Assembly (NCBI RefSeq): GCF_010093065.1
Contig: NZ_CP048113.1
Span: 1,240,001-1,304,000, forward strand
DNA: 64,000 bases
Source: Chitinophaga agri
Lineage (GTDB): Bacteria > Bacteroidota > Bacteroidia > Chitinophagales > Chitinophagaceae
Direction: 5' to 3'
Position numbers and translations under genes: made by a program. The stretch's first letter is position 1. Every line of letters starts with the position of its first letter. Shown here one piece after another: positions 1-9,414 of this stretch. Below the pieces are notes generated by a model. It did not search any database, had not been told where the DNA came from, and saw only the letters and a list, made by a program, of their open reading frames with translations.

Positions 1-3000
1 TGACTGCACTACGGTTAGTGCTGTCAGCCACTGCGAAGGAAGCGCCCGTACCGATTACAGGTATCAGGCTCCATTTACCAGTACCTACAGAAGCTGCATT
101 AGCATTCATCGTGAAGGCAGGTGTATTACACTGTGCCTGGTTAGAACCGGCAGCAGCAGTAGTTGGCATTACGAAGTTGGTCAGTGATACAGTGTCTCTG
201 GTTTCACATACACCATTGGTGATGATCCACACAGCCTGTGCTGTTACACCTGCAGGAACATTAAATACTGCAGATGGATTAGTACTGTCAGCTACTGCGA
301 ACGAAGCAGTAGTACCAGGTACCAGGTTCCATTTACCAGTACCTACGGAGGCATTGTTAGCCTTCATAGTAAAGGCAGGTGTGTTACACTGTGCCTGGTC
401 AGGGCCAGCAGCGGCAGCAGCCGGCATAACTCTGTTTACCAGTACTACTTCATCAGAAGTGATACACACGCCGTTAGAGATGGTCCATGTTGCTGTTACT
501 GTCACACCCGCAGGTACGTTGATCACAGCATTAGGATTGGTACTGTCGGCAACCGCGAAGGAAGCAGTGGTACCAGGAGTCAGGCTCCATTTACCTGTAC
601 CTACAGAGGCAGCGTTAGCAGCCATCAGGAAGCGAGGATCGTTACAGTGTTCCTGATCAGGACCAGCAGCAGCATCTGTTGGCATCACATCGTTAGTCAG
701 ACGTACTGTGTCAGCAGTCGGACAGGTACCGTTAGTGATAGTCCAGATAGCCGTTACAGTAGTACCTACAGGAACATTGATCAGTGCACTTGGGTTATTT
801 TCATCACCCGCATTGATCGAACCAGGAGAACCAGCCGCCAGTGTCCAGGTACCGGTAGCACCAGGAACATCCGGAGCGTTCGCTCCCATATAGAATGTTG
901 AGATATTACATTCACGCTGATCAGCACCAGCAGCAGCAGGAGCTGGTGTCAGGTAGTTGGTCAGCTCAACCTCATCATAATTAGAACATGTTCCGTTGGT
1001 AAGCGTCCAGCGCAGGATAGCACTTTCACCGTTTGGCACTGTGACATGCGCAACCGGATTGTTAGCCTCACCCGCTCTGATAGAGGCGTTACCACTGATC
1101 ACCGTCCATGCACCGGTCGCACCTGCAACTGTTGGCGCGTTAGCGGCAGTTATGAAGTCGGCACCAGCACATTTTTCCTGGTCAGGGCCAGCATCAGCTA
1201 CATTTGGTTCCTGGAAGTTGGTCAGCGTAACATCATCGGTCGAAGAACATACACCATTGGTGATGGTCCATCTTAATGTCACTACAGAACCTACCGGAAT
1301 GGTGATACCCGCGGTTGGGTTGTTCACCTGTGCAGCAGGGAATACATATCCGACAGGAGTTGAAGATACCACGCTCCAGCTACCGGTTGCACCAGCAACA
1401 GAAGGTGCGTTGGCAATCAGTGAGAAAGTAGAGGTATTGTTACATTCCTGTTGGTCAGCACCAGCATTTGCAGGCGCAGGCGCTGCATAGTTGGTCAGTA
1501 CTACATCGTCATACGCGGTACATGTACCATTGGTAGCAGTCCAGCGCAGCGTCACCGTTGTACCAGCAGGTACAGTGATAGGCGCGGTTGGATTGTTTAC
1601 ACTCGCAGCAGGGAATATGAAACCAGCAGGAGCTGAAGATACAACGCTCCATGCACCCGTTCCTACTGTGATAGCATTTGCTCCCAGCTGGAAGGATGAT
1701 GTGTTACACTTGGACTGGTCTTGACCAGCGTCAGGTGTAGTTGGCGGCGCGTCATTTCTCAGTACAACATCATCAGTAGATGTACACACACCGTTGGTGA
1801 TCGTCCAGCGCAGCGTTACTGTACTACCTACAGGAACAGTGATCGTTGCAGTTGGATTGTTCACACTTCCCGCAGGGAAGACATAAGTGCCAGGAGTAGA
1901 AGATATTACGCTCCACGCACCCGTTCCTACTGTTGGCGTATTAGCACCCAGTCGGAAAGAAGTATTGTTACATTGTGCCTGATCAGCACCAGCTGCAGCT
2001 GTTGTTGGCAGTGGTCTGTTTGTCAGGACTACATCATCTGTTGAAGTACATGTGCCGTTCGTGATGGTCCAGCGCAGCGTCACGGTAGTACCTACAGGTA
2101 TAGTGATCGCAGCGTTACGGTTGCTCATCTGAGCGGCAGTTAAGGTAAAGCCTGCAGGAGCAGAAGAAACTACGCTCCATGCACCTGTACCTACAGTTGG
2201 TGCGTTACCTGCCAGGGCGAAGGCAGCAACATTACACTGTTCCTGATCTTTGCCTGCATCTGCTGTAGTAGCTGGTGCATAGTTAGTCAGGGTAACAGTG
2301 GAACTAGCAGAACAAGTACCGTTCACTACGGTCCAGGTAGCCACTACGGAAGTACCTACAGGAACGTTGATCACCGCACCAGGATTGTTCTGCTGACCAG
2401 CCGTGATAGTGGCAGTGGAACCTGCTGGCAGGGACCATGTACCCGTACCTACAGTTGGTGCAGTTGCACCCATCGTGAAGGCAGTGATATTACACTGCTG
2501 CTGGTTACTACCTGCAGTAGCGGTCGGCTGTGCATAGTTGGTCAGTGTCACAGTGGAACTAACAGAACAGGTACCGTTCACTACGGTCCAGGTAGCCACT
2601 ACGGAAGTACCTACAGGAACGTTGATCACTGCATTGGGATTATTCTGCTGACCGGCAGTGATGGTCGCAGTAGAACCTGCTGGCAGCGTCCACGTACCGG
2701 TACCTACAGTTGGTGCAGTTGCACCCATTGTGAAGGCGGTATTATTACACTGCTGCTGGTTACTACCTGCAACCGCAGTTGGCAGTACATCATTTCTGAG
2801 GACAACTACGTCGCTGGTTGTACATGTACCATTTGTGATGGTCCATACCGCGTTTACAGTTACACCCGCAGGAACGTTGATGGTAGTGGTCGGGCTATTC
2901 ACACTTCCGGTGATAGTAGCACCAGTACCAACTACAGGTACCAGTGTCCATGTACCTGTACCCACAGACGCGGCATTTGCACGCATTGTGAAGGTAGGCG

Positions 3001-6000
3001 TGTTACACTGAGACTGGTCAGGACCGGCATTAGCGGCTGTTGGCGCAACATAGTTTGTAACTACTACATCATCTGAAGAAGAACAAAGGCCGTTGGTAAT
3101 TGTCCAGCGAAGTGTTACAGTAGTACCAGCAGTTACACTGATATTAGCTAGTCTGTTATTTACCTGAGCGGCAGGGAAAATATACCCGGCAGGAACAGAA
3201 GAAACTACGCTCCATGCGCCCGTTCCCGTAGTTGGAGCATTAGCTCCCAGCGTAAAGGATGGATTGTTACAGTTTTGCTGGTCAGTGCCGGCAGCAGCAG
3301 TTGTTACAGGTGCATAGTTGGTCAGTACAACATTATCACCAGCAGAACATGTACCATTGGTAGCAGTCCAGCGCAGCGTCACCGTTGTACCAGCAGGTAC
3401 AGTGATCGTTGCGGTTGGATTGTTTACACTCGCAGCAGGGAATATGAAACCGGCAGGAGTTGAAGATACAACGCTCCAAGCACCCGTTCCTACTGTAATA
3501 GCATTCGCTTCCAGCAGGAATGATGACGTATTACACTTGGACTGGTCTTGACCAGCGTTAGGTGTAGTTGGCGGCGCGTCATTTCTTAATACAACATCAT
3601 CAGTAGATGTACACACACCGTTGGTGATGGTCCAGCGCAGCGTTACTGTACTACCTACAGGAACAGTGATCGTTGCAGTTGGATTGTTTACACTTCCCGC
3701 AGGGAAGACATAAGTGCCAGGAGTAGAAGATATTACGCTCCACGCACCCGTTCCTACTGTTGGCGTATTAGCACCCAGTCGGAAAGAAGTATTGTTACAT
3801 TGTGCCTGATCAGCACCAGCTGCAGCTGTTGTTGGCAGTGGTCTGTTTGTCAGGACTACATCATCTGTTGAAGTACATGTGCCGTTCGTGATGGTCCAGC
3901 GCAGCGTCACGGTAGTACCTACAGGTATAGTGATCGCAGCGTTACGGTTGCTCATCTGAGCGGCAGTTAAGGTAAAGCCTGCAGGAGCAGAAGAAACTAC
4001 GCTCCATGCACCTGTACCTACAGTTGGTGCGTTACCTGCCAGGGCGAAGGCAGCAACATTACACTGTTCCTGATCTTTGCCTGCATCTGCTGTAGTAGCT
4101 GGTGCATAGTTAGTCAGGGTAACAGTGGAACTAGCAGAACAAGTACCGTTCACTACGGTCCAGGTAGCCACTACGGAAGTACCTACAGGAACGTTGATCA
4201 CCGCACCAGGATTATTCTGCTGACCAGCCGTGATAGTGGCAGCGGAACCTGCTGGCAGGGACCATGTACCCGTACCTACGGTTGGTGCAGTTGCACCCAT
4301 TGTGAAGGCAGTGATATTACACTGCTGCTGGTTACTACCTGCAGTAGCGGTCGGCTGTGCATAGTTGGTCAGTGTCACAGTGGAACTAGCAGAACAAGTA
4401 CCGTTCACTACGGTCCAGGTGGCCACTACGGAAGTACCTACAGGAACGTTGATCACTGCATTGGGATTATTCTGCTGACCGGCAGTGATGGTCGCAGTAG
4501 AACCTGCTGGCAGCGTCCATGTACCAGTACCTACAGTTGGGGCAGTTGCACCCATTGTGAAGGCGGTATTATTACACTGCTGCTGGTTAGTACCTGCAAC
4601 CGCAGTTGGCAGTACATCATTTCTTAATACAACATCGTCAGAAGAAGAACAGGTACCGTTTGTGATAGTCCAGCGTAATGTTACGGTGGTACCAGCAGTT
4701 ACAGTAACAGGTGCCTGACGGTTGCTCATCTGTGCAGCGGTCAGGGTAAATCCAGCCGGAACAGAAGAAACCACACTCCATGCGCCGGTTCCTAAGGTTG
4801 GTGCATTACCATTTAGGGTAAAGGATGAATTATTACACTGGAACTGGTCAGCATTAGCATTTGCTGTAGTTGGCTGTTGATAAACAGTTACAGTTGCGCT
4901 TGCGCAGGCTGTATTTCCGCAGCTACCTGTAGTGCTCTCAGCACGTACATAATAGGTAGTGGTAGCAGTAATATTATTAACAGTGATGGAAGGTCCGGTA
5001 CCGATAGCAGTACCTGTTCCGCAACCACCAGCATACCATCTCCATACAGCATTTGCGCCACCACCAGGTATTGTTCCCAGGCTGCCACCAGTGACAGTCA
5101 GGGTAGTTGAACCTGTTACGCAAATATTTGGCGTTCCCACTGCAACAGCTGTCGGAGCCGTTGGCGGAGTTGCCACAGGTACAGTAAATGTGATAGTAGA
5201 GTCACAACCTGCAGCCTGGCTGTTTCTATAACTCAGGTTAAAGTTATAGTTACCAGCAGGAGTATTAGCAGGAATAGCGAAGGTCATTGGCCATGCTCTG
5301 ATGGTATCATTACTGATAGCCACAAAGCCAGGCATTGCTGCAGCGCCACCTAACGCACTGGTTGTTATAGTGTAGATATTCGGATTTCCTTTGGTAGAGA
5401 GTGTATCTATAGAGAAGGAAGTTGCCGTATTACAGATGGCAGTGATAGGACGCAGTGTGATAACCGGACGTGTAGTTTTTGTCAACACAACGGTATCAAT
5501 ACTTGGTTTACAACCAGCAGCGTTTCTGATCGTCCATTCCAGTACTATTTTCTGCTCGTTAACAAGAGAGGTAACAGTAGTGTTATAGGCACTCGGATTC
5601 GCAATGGTCGCATTACCACTGATAAGTCTCCAGCTACCGGTTTCTGCATAGTACCCTGTAAGGCTGGCATCCGGTGGACTTGCCCTCATGGTAAATACAT
5701 TGTCAGTACCACACTTGGTAGTGTCCGGACCCGCATCAGCATAAGAAGGATCGTATACAAGAGACAGTACTACAACGTCGCTGCTCGCACAGGCGTTATT
5801 TACTGAATTCTTAACGGTCCATTTCAGTCTTACACTGGTACCGCCTTTTTTAACGGTCACTCTTGTGTTACGAAGAGTAGGCAGCAGGATCTGGGCATAA
5901 TCTCTCAGGTTTACACCCACTGTATCAGGAGGTGCACCAGGCCCCCAGATGGAGTCGATTGTCCATGTTCCGGTTTCACCAGTACCCAGCAGTGCTGCCA

Positions 6001-7969
6001 TGGTAAAGTTACCGGTCGTATTTGTGCTCGCACAGGCTACCTGATCAGGGCCCGCGTTGGCAACAGGAATTGGCGTTACATTAATAATGAATGGAGCAGA
6101 TTGAACACGACAGATATTACCTGGTGTGCTCACGACTACAGTAAATACGCCTTCAGCAGGAGTATTGATCTGTACCTGAGACAGGGTGGTCATATCATCG
6201 TAATCAGGTAATGGCGTCAGCGTTCCACCGGCATCAGGCCCCTGGAACCATCTGATCTGATTTGTACCATTATTAATAGCGTCGTTAATACGGATATCAA
6301 CAGAAGAACCGGCACAGATATTCTGTGACGTAGAAATTACTTCCACGATCGGTGCATCCACAGAGCTGATAAACGCAGTGTTGGAGTCGATACAGGTATG
6401 TCCGTCAGCATAGTCTACATAACCGTACACCATGATAGTGGTATCTCCCAGTACCTCAATAGTACGGGTATCGCCAACATATCCTGGCAGGTCTCTCCAC
6501 GTAAACCTGTCAAAGCCTCCCGAGGCTTGTAATTCAACAAAGGCGCCCGCACAGACCTGGCTCTTTGTCAGGTATAGCTGAGGCATCGGTAGTATCGTTA
6601 ACCGGACGTATTCCGAGGGAGCAGCACACGTGACGGCGTTACTACCTGTTTCATAGATACGTACACGGAAACGGTAAGAAGTCGGAACGTTCCTGGTACC
6701 TTTCAGTTCACCAGGACCGATCACCAGTTCTTTTGCCTTGTTAGTACCAAACGGAACGTCGGTATAAGTGAGACCTTCGTCGTCACTCATCTCCCACTGG
6801 TAAGCAGGATTTACGAAGTAATCAGTTGGCGTATAATTTGATGTCAGGGTAATTGGCGCACCCTCGCAGACAACTTCCGCGAGATTGTCGGTCTTACCTT
6901 TAATAGATGCAGTGATGGAAGGGCTACAATAAACAAATTCGATATCGTCAATCGCGATATCGTTACCACAACCACCAGGTTTGTTATTAATAATCTGTAC
7001 TATAACGTCCGTAACACTGGGCGGTACCGTAAAAGAGCCACCATATTTCTGCCAGCTCGACTTCGGGTTACTCAGGTCCATTGATACGTTATAGGTAGGG
7101 AAGTTCGCCAGGACCTGTGACGGGTTCGCCGCGTTCACAACCTGGAAGGTCACACCTGCATACTGGTATTGCGAGTTACAGGTACCTTCAAATACGGCGC
7201 GGGGGTTGAGGTTGGTCAACCACGCACTAAAGTTATAGACAGCTCCTCTACATAGGCCAGTAATTGTTTTCTGATAAAATTTTCTCGGCTGATAGGCTGA
7301 GTTGGCAACCAGCATCGCACCCCTGGTGTTACCAGTGTGGTCAGTGTTGTCTACCCAGTCTGGCTTTTGCTGAGTTGAACTCGCAATCGTATAGTAGTTG
7401 TCTGCAAGTTCTCCCGTCGCCTGATAATCATAAGTAACTACCCCATCAATAGGGTATTTTCTACGGTTTACACCAGCAGGCATCGTACCAAAGTCTTCAA
7501 AGAAACCTGGTTTGTCATTAGCCTCATTAGAGCCGCAGACATTGATGGTACAGTCCATCGCAACGATGGTCTTTCTCCTGGTAATAGGTGTCTGAGCAAC
7601 CCCGTTATTACTGTACGGGATGCTGATGTCCAGCGTGTAGATACCCGGCTGCATGAACTGGAGGGTCAGCGACTTTGTATTAGTCAGCTTGCCCGCTTTT
7701 GTCGTAGCAGCGGTATTACCCGTGTACAACACCTCGTAGTCAGCAGCGGTGCCGGAAGGTCCGGTAATCGTCCAGCTGGCATTCGTGGGCGTAGTAATCT
7801 TGCCGCTGGCAATTACCATCGCATTGACGCTCAGGTATTTTGTTTGACCGGCAGTACTACTGGCGGTCGATACGCAGACGGTATCCGGTGTGTTAACATA
7901 TACGGTCTGCGCTTGCACCCCGATGGCGCAACACAGCATCATATATATAAGGATTAGAATCTTTTTCAT
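1..7969 (-). CDS. Giant secreted PKD/Ig-like repeat surface protein (C-terminus outside window)
   Basis: The frame is open from the ATG at 7969 to the left edge, giving at least 2,656 residues, so it is partial at the C-terminus. A signal peptide of about 20 residues ends in VQA-Q. Residues about 147-350 form a Cys-containing beta-rich domain with a GLCRGAVYNFSAW motif, like the MAM/CUB-like regions of gliding-associated proteins. Several Ig/PKD-like domains follow. From about residue 1036 (position 4865) to the edge there are about 19 tandem modules of 85-89 residues with the pattern AGxDQxQCN, then GTGxW, then TLRWTITNGTC, then DDVVLTN. Each module has Cys at the start and in the ITNGTC segment, probably a disulfide. 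By family it is likely exported to the cell surface through T9SS, as an adhesin or matrix protein. The sorting or gliding-motility C-terminal domain would lie outside the window. The many plus-strand frames in 1-5600 are shadows of this gene. Confidence 0.9.
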   Translation of the reverse strand, partial: MKKILILIYMMLCCAIGVQAQTVYVNTPDTVCVSTASSTAGQTKYLSVNAMVIASGKITTPTNASWTITGPSGTAADYEVLYTGNTAATTKAGKLTNTKSLTLQFMQPGIYTLDISIPYSNNGVAQTPITRRKTIVAMDCTINVCGSNEANDKPGFFEDFGTMPAGVNRRKYPIDGVVTYDYQATGELADNYYTIASSTQQKPDWVDNTDHTGNTRGAMLVANSAYQPRKFYQKTITGLCRGAVYNFSAWLTNLNPRAVFEGTCNSQYQYAGVTFQVVNAANPSQVLANFPTYNVSMDLSNPKSSWQKYGGSFTVPPSVTDVIVQIINNKPGGCGNDIAIDDIEFVYCSPSITASIKGKTDNLAEVVCEGAPITLTSNYTPTDYFVNPAYQWEMSDDEGLTYTDVPFGTNKAKELVIGPGELKGTRNVPTSYRFRVRIYETGSNAVTCAAPSEYVRLTILPMPQLYLTKSQVCAGAFVELQASGGFDRFTWRDLPGYVGDTRTIEVLGDTTIMVYGYVDYADGHTCIDSNTAFISSVDAPIVEVISTSQNICAGSSVDIRINDAINNGTNQIRWFQGPDAGGTLTPLPDYDDMTTLSQVQINTPAEGVFTVVVSTPGNICRVQSAPFIINVTPIPVANAGPDQVACASTNTTGNFTMAALLGTGETGTWTIDSIWGPGAPPDTVGVNLRDYAQILLPTLRNTRVTVKKGGTSVRLKWTVKNSVNNACASSDVVVLSLVYDPSYADAGPDTTKCGTDNVFTMRASPPDASLTGYYAETGSWRLISGNATIANPSAYNTTVTSLVNEQKIVLEWTIRNAAGCKPSIDTVVLTKTTRPVITLRPITAICNTATSFSIDTLSTKGNPNIYTITTSALGGAAAMPGFVAISNDTIRAWPMTFAIPANTPAGNYNFNLSYRNSQAAGCDSTITFTVPVATPPTAPTAVAVGTPNICVTGSTTLTVTGGSLGTIPGGGANAVWRWYAGGCGTGTAIGTGPSITVNNITATTTYYVRAESTTGSCGNTACASATVTVYQQPTTANANADQFQCNNSSFTLNGNAPTLGTGAWSVVSSVPAGFTLTAAQMSNRQAPVTVTAGTTVTLRWTITNGTCSSSDDVVLRNDVLPTAVAGTNQQQCNNTAFTMGATAPTVGTGTWTLPAGSTATITAGQQNNPNAVINVPVGTSVVATWTVVNGTCSASSTVTLTNYAQPTATAGSNQQQCNITAFTMGATAPTVGTGTWSLPAGSAATITAGQQNNPGAVINVPVGTSVVATWTVVNGTCSASSTVTLTNYAPATTADAGKDQEQCNVAAFALAGNAPTVGTGAWSVVSSAPAGFTLTAAQMSNRNAAITIPVGTTVTLRWTITNGTCTSTDDVVLTNRPLPTTAAAGADQAQCNNTSFRLGANTPTVGTGAWSVISSTPGTYVFPAGSVNNPTATITVPVGSTVTLRWTITNGVCTSTDDVVLRNDAPPTTPNAGQDQSKCNTSSFLLEANAITVGTGAWSVVSSTPAGFIFPAASVNNPTATITVPAGTTVTLRWTATNGTCSAGDNVVLTNYAPVTTAAAGTDQQNCNNPSFTLGANAPTTGTGAWSVVSSVPAGYIFPAAQVNNRLANISVTAGTTVTLRWTITNGLCSSSDDVVVTNYVAPTAANAGPDQSQCNTPTFTMRANAASVGTGTWTLVPVVGTGATITGSVNSPTTTINVPAGVTVNAVWTITNGTCTTSDVVVLRNDVLPTAVAGSNQQQCNNTAFTMGATAPTVGTGTWTLPAGSTATITAGQQNNPNAVINVPVGTSVVATWTVVNGTCSVSSTVTLTNYAQPTATAGSNQQQCNITAFTMGATAPTVGTGTWSLPAGSTATITAGQQNNPGAVINVPVGTSVVATWTVVNGTCSASSTVTLTNYAPATTADAGKDQEQCNVAAFALAGNAPTVGTGAWSVVSSAPAGFTLTAAQMSNRNAAITIPVGTTVTLRWTITNGTCTSTDDVVLTNRPLPTTAAAGADQAQCNNTSFRLGANTPTVGTGAWSVISSTPGTYVFPAGSVNNPTATITVPVGSTVTLRWTITNGVCTSTDDVVLRNDAPPTTPDAGQDQSKCNTSSFQLGANAITVGTGAWSVVSSAPAGFIFPAASVNNPTAPITVPAGTTVTLRWTATNGTCTAYDDVVLTNYAAPAPANAGADQQECNNTSTFSLIANAPSVAGATGSWSVVSSTPVGYVFPAAQVNNPTAGITIPVGSVVTLRWTITNGVCSSTDDVTLTNFQEPNVADAGPDQEKCAGADFITAANAPTVAGATGAWTVISGNASIRAGEANNPVAHVTVPNGESAILRWTLTNGTCSNYDEVELTNYLTPAPAAAGADQRECNISTFYMGANAPDVPGATGTWTLAAGSPGSINAGDENNPSALINVPVGTTVTAIWTITNGTCPTADTVRLTNDVMPTDAAAGPDQEHCNDPRFLMAANAASVGTGKWSLTPGTTASFAVADSTNPNAVINVPAGVTVTATWTISNGVCITSDEVVLVNRVMPAAAAAGPDQAQCNTPAFTMKANNASVGTGKWNLVPGTTASFAVADSTNPSAVFNVPAGVTAQAVWIITNGVCETRDTVSLTNFVMPTTAAAGSNQAQCNTPAFTMNANAASVGTGKWSLIPVIGTGASFAVADSTNRSAV
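1491..2806. repeat. Internal duplication, copy A
   Basis: This segment of the giant repeat gene recurs at +1,827 bp (609 codons). Identity is about 90% over the first 250 bp. From 1741 to about 2805 it is about 98% (some 15-20 differences by eye). It holds about five modules. The high identity at third codon positions points to a recent duplication or gene conversion. Confidence 0.9.
3318..4633. repeat. Internal duplication, copy B
   Basis: This is the second copy of the segment at 1491-2806, in the same orientation and reading frame. Identity ends abruptly after the GCAGTTGGCAGTACATCATT sequence, where the two copies run into different module types. Confidence 0.9.
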
Positions 7970-8312
7970 CAGTAGGTGTTTTGTGAAAAAAGTATCAGAT
8001 GCGATGCGATTAGACGTCGCGCCAACTGACGGATTTACAATAGCATACCGATCGTTCGTAGTTCCAATCCCTCTCCGGAATGGTCTTTTGAGAAGTGTAA
8101 AGTGTTTCCATAGGCTTGATCATTTTTTACTTGATATGGCTAAGAAATGAGACTATTTTAAAATTAAAATTATAACTAATATAGGAAATATAAAAAATAT
8201 GTATATATTCTAAATCAATAAACGGAAGGATAATTGGAAGTAAGAGGGCAAGGGGAATTTGATATTCAGTATCTTAGCGGCACGAAAAAAAGTTTGTCTA
8301 TGTGTGTAAAAG

Positions 8313-8321
8313 TTATCCACA
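8313..8321 (+). other. DnaA-box-like 9-mer TTATCCACA
   Basis: The 9-mer matches the DnaA consensus exactly and lies near an AT-rich tract. It is the only such box noticed in the spacer, so it does not by itself indicate a replication origin. Confidence 0.3.
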
Positions 8322-8357
8322 TAGCAGATACGTGAATAAATATTTTATAACACGTGC

Positions 8358-8386
8358 TTGTTGTTTCAAATATTTACCTACCTTTG
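8358..8386 (+). promoter_or_regulatory. Promoter of rpmI-rplT
   Basis: TTG at 8358-8360, an 18-bp spacer, then TACCTTTG at 8379-8386 fit the Bacteroidota primary sigma consensus (TTTG, about 19-21 bp, TAnnTTTG). Transcription should start near 8392, leaving a short leader of about 15 nt. It gives rpmI-rplT an independent promoter now that the pair is detached from thrS-infC. Confidence 0.7.
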
Positions 8387-8406
8387 CAGACCAAATTTGA
8401 TGTAAG

Positions 8407-8604
8407 ATGCCCAAAGTAAAGACTCATTCCCGGGCGAAGAAGACCTTCAAGGTTACCGGGAGCGGACAGATTAAGCGGTATAATGCTTTCAAAAGTCACT
8501 TGCTGACCAAGAAATCTACCAAGAGAAAACGCCACCTGAGGGGTAGCAGCCTTGTTGATTCGGCTAACCTGAACCTGGTAAAAAGAATGCTTGCTCTCAG
8601 ATAA
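8407..8604 (+). CDS. rpmI: 50S ribosomal protein L35
   Basis: This 65-residue, highly basic protein has the canonical L35 start ([15 protein letters not shown]) and the KRKRHLRG core that contacts 23S rRNA in the large subunit. Its length matches the family. It is followed 49 nt later by rplT on the same strand, as in nearly all bacteria. The usual upstream partners infC and thrS are not next to it but at 26.0-28.9 kb on the opposite strand. A strong promoter directly precedes the gene, so it is expressed separately. Confidence 0.98.
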   Translation: MPKVKTHSRAKKTFKVTGSGQIKRYNAFKSHLLTKKSTKRKRHLRGSSLVDSANLNLVKRMLALR

Positions 8605-8653
8605 TGAGAAGTGGTGTTGTAATTAATTATTAACCTGATCAAAAAAGCACTAT

Positions 8654-8998
8654 ATGCCTCGTTCAGTAAATGCTGTTGCTTCAAGAGCCCGCAGGAAGAA
8701 AATTTTAAAGCAGGCCAAAGGCTTCTACGGTAAAAGGAAAAATGTTTATACCGTAGCTAAAAACGTATTGGAAAAAGGTCTCACGTATAGCTACGTAGGC
8801 CGTAAACTCAAGAAAAGAAACTACCGTCAGCTGTGGATCGCTCGTATCAACGCTGCTGCCCGCGCTGAAGGTTTAACTTATTCTGAGTTTATCCATAAAT
8901 TGTCTGAAAAGAATATCACCCTTAACAGGAAGGTATTAGCTGATCTGGCAATGAATGAACCAGCGACTTTTAAAAGCCTGATCGCTTCCGTTAAATAA
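8654..8998 (+). CDS. rplT: 50S ribosomal protein L20
   Basis: This 114-residue protein shows the L20 signature throughout: basic N-terminal arm ([16 protein letters not shown]), the [10 protein letters not shown] segment and the [17 protein letters not shown] helix region. L20 is an early large-subunit assembly protein that binds 23S rRNA, and in several phyla it represses its own operon. It is the second gene after rpmI and is followed by a perfect hairpin terminator at 9026-9051, so the transcription unit is probably just rpmI-rplT. No recognisable L20 leader RNA was seen. Confidence 0.98.
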   Translation: MPRSVNAVASRARRKKILKQAKGFYGKRKNVYTVAKNVLEKGLTYSYVGRKLKKRNYRQLWIARINAAARAEGLTYSEFIHKLSEKNITLNRKVLADLAMNEPATFKSLIASVK

Positions 8999-9414
8999 TC
9001 GGAAAAGCGTAAGCATAAATACTGTAGCCGGTGTTGATTTCAACACCGGCTATTCCGTTTGTACTAACCTCATCCCCCTGAACGCGTTTATACTGCGATA
9101 TAAATAACCCACTCATATTACAGGCAGATATACTTTGTTTACAAGCCGTTTGCCATCATACCAACCACCCCACGTCATAAGTCATTCCTATTCAGATATC
9201 AACAATAACATCAGCATATCCCTACTGCTTCTTTCCGCTATCTACACCCACCCATCCTACGCCCGCCAACCATCCCTGAGTATTGAACAGTTTTAAGGTG
9301 GACCTATAAGGATTTTTACTTATCTTGAAAAAGATAGGTAACCTATACCACCCTCTTCATAACCAGTAAATTTTGTCTCGTATGACAATCCACGTTCTCC
9401 GTTACAAACGGATA
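8999..9414. other. Intergenic region between rplT and the ThuA protein
   Basis: This 416-bp spacer contains the rplT terminator, then a C-rich, G-poor stretch (about 9150-9285) with four CCC runs at 9247-9276 that would make a G-quadruplex-capable minus strand, and a small hairpin TATCTT-gaaa-AAGATA near 9322. No ORF or convincing promoter box was found. Confidence 0.6.
9026..9051 (+). terminator. Terminator of rpmI-rplT
   Basis: A perfect 11-bp stem (AGCCGGTGTTG / CAACACCGGCT) has a 4-nt ATTT loop and lies 28 nt after the rplT stop. The downstream tract is only weakly T-rich. Confidence 0.75.

Larger units (their letters stand above)
7970..8406. other. Intergenic region between the surface protein and rpmI
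   Basis: This is a 437-bp spacer between divergent genes with no credible ORF. It has a strongly AT-rich stretch (about 8155-8225), one perfect DnaA-box-like 9-mer (8313-8321) inside a short inverted repeat (CTATGTG/CACATAG), and the rpmI promoter at its right end. I could not find a convincing promoter for the surface protein. Confidence 0.7.

Noticed and set aside
1..4865. CRISPR array or tandem DNA satellite
   Set aside because: The repeat unit is about 260 bp, varies in sequence and codes for a protein domain; there are no short identical repeats with unique spacers.
18..5588. Many plus-strand open frames rich in Pro, Thr and Val
   Set aside because: They are shadows of the repeat modules on the minus strand. 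The minus-strand frame is open through the whole region, has a signal peptide and gives coherent modules.
7970..8406. Replication origin
   Set aside because: Only one DnaA box was seen and no dnaA, rpmH or other origin markers are nearby.
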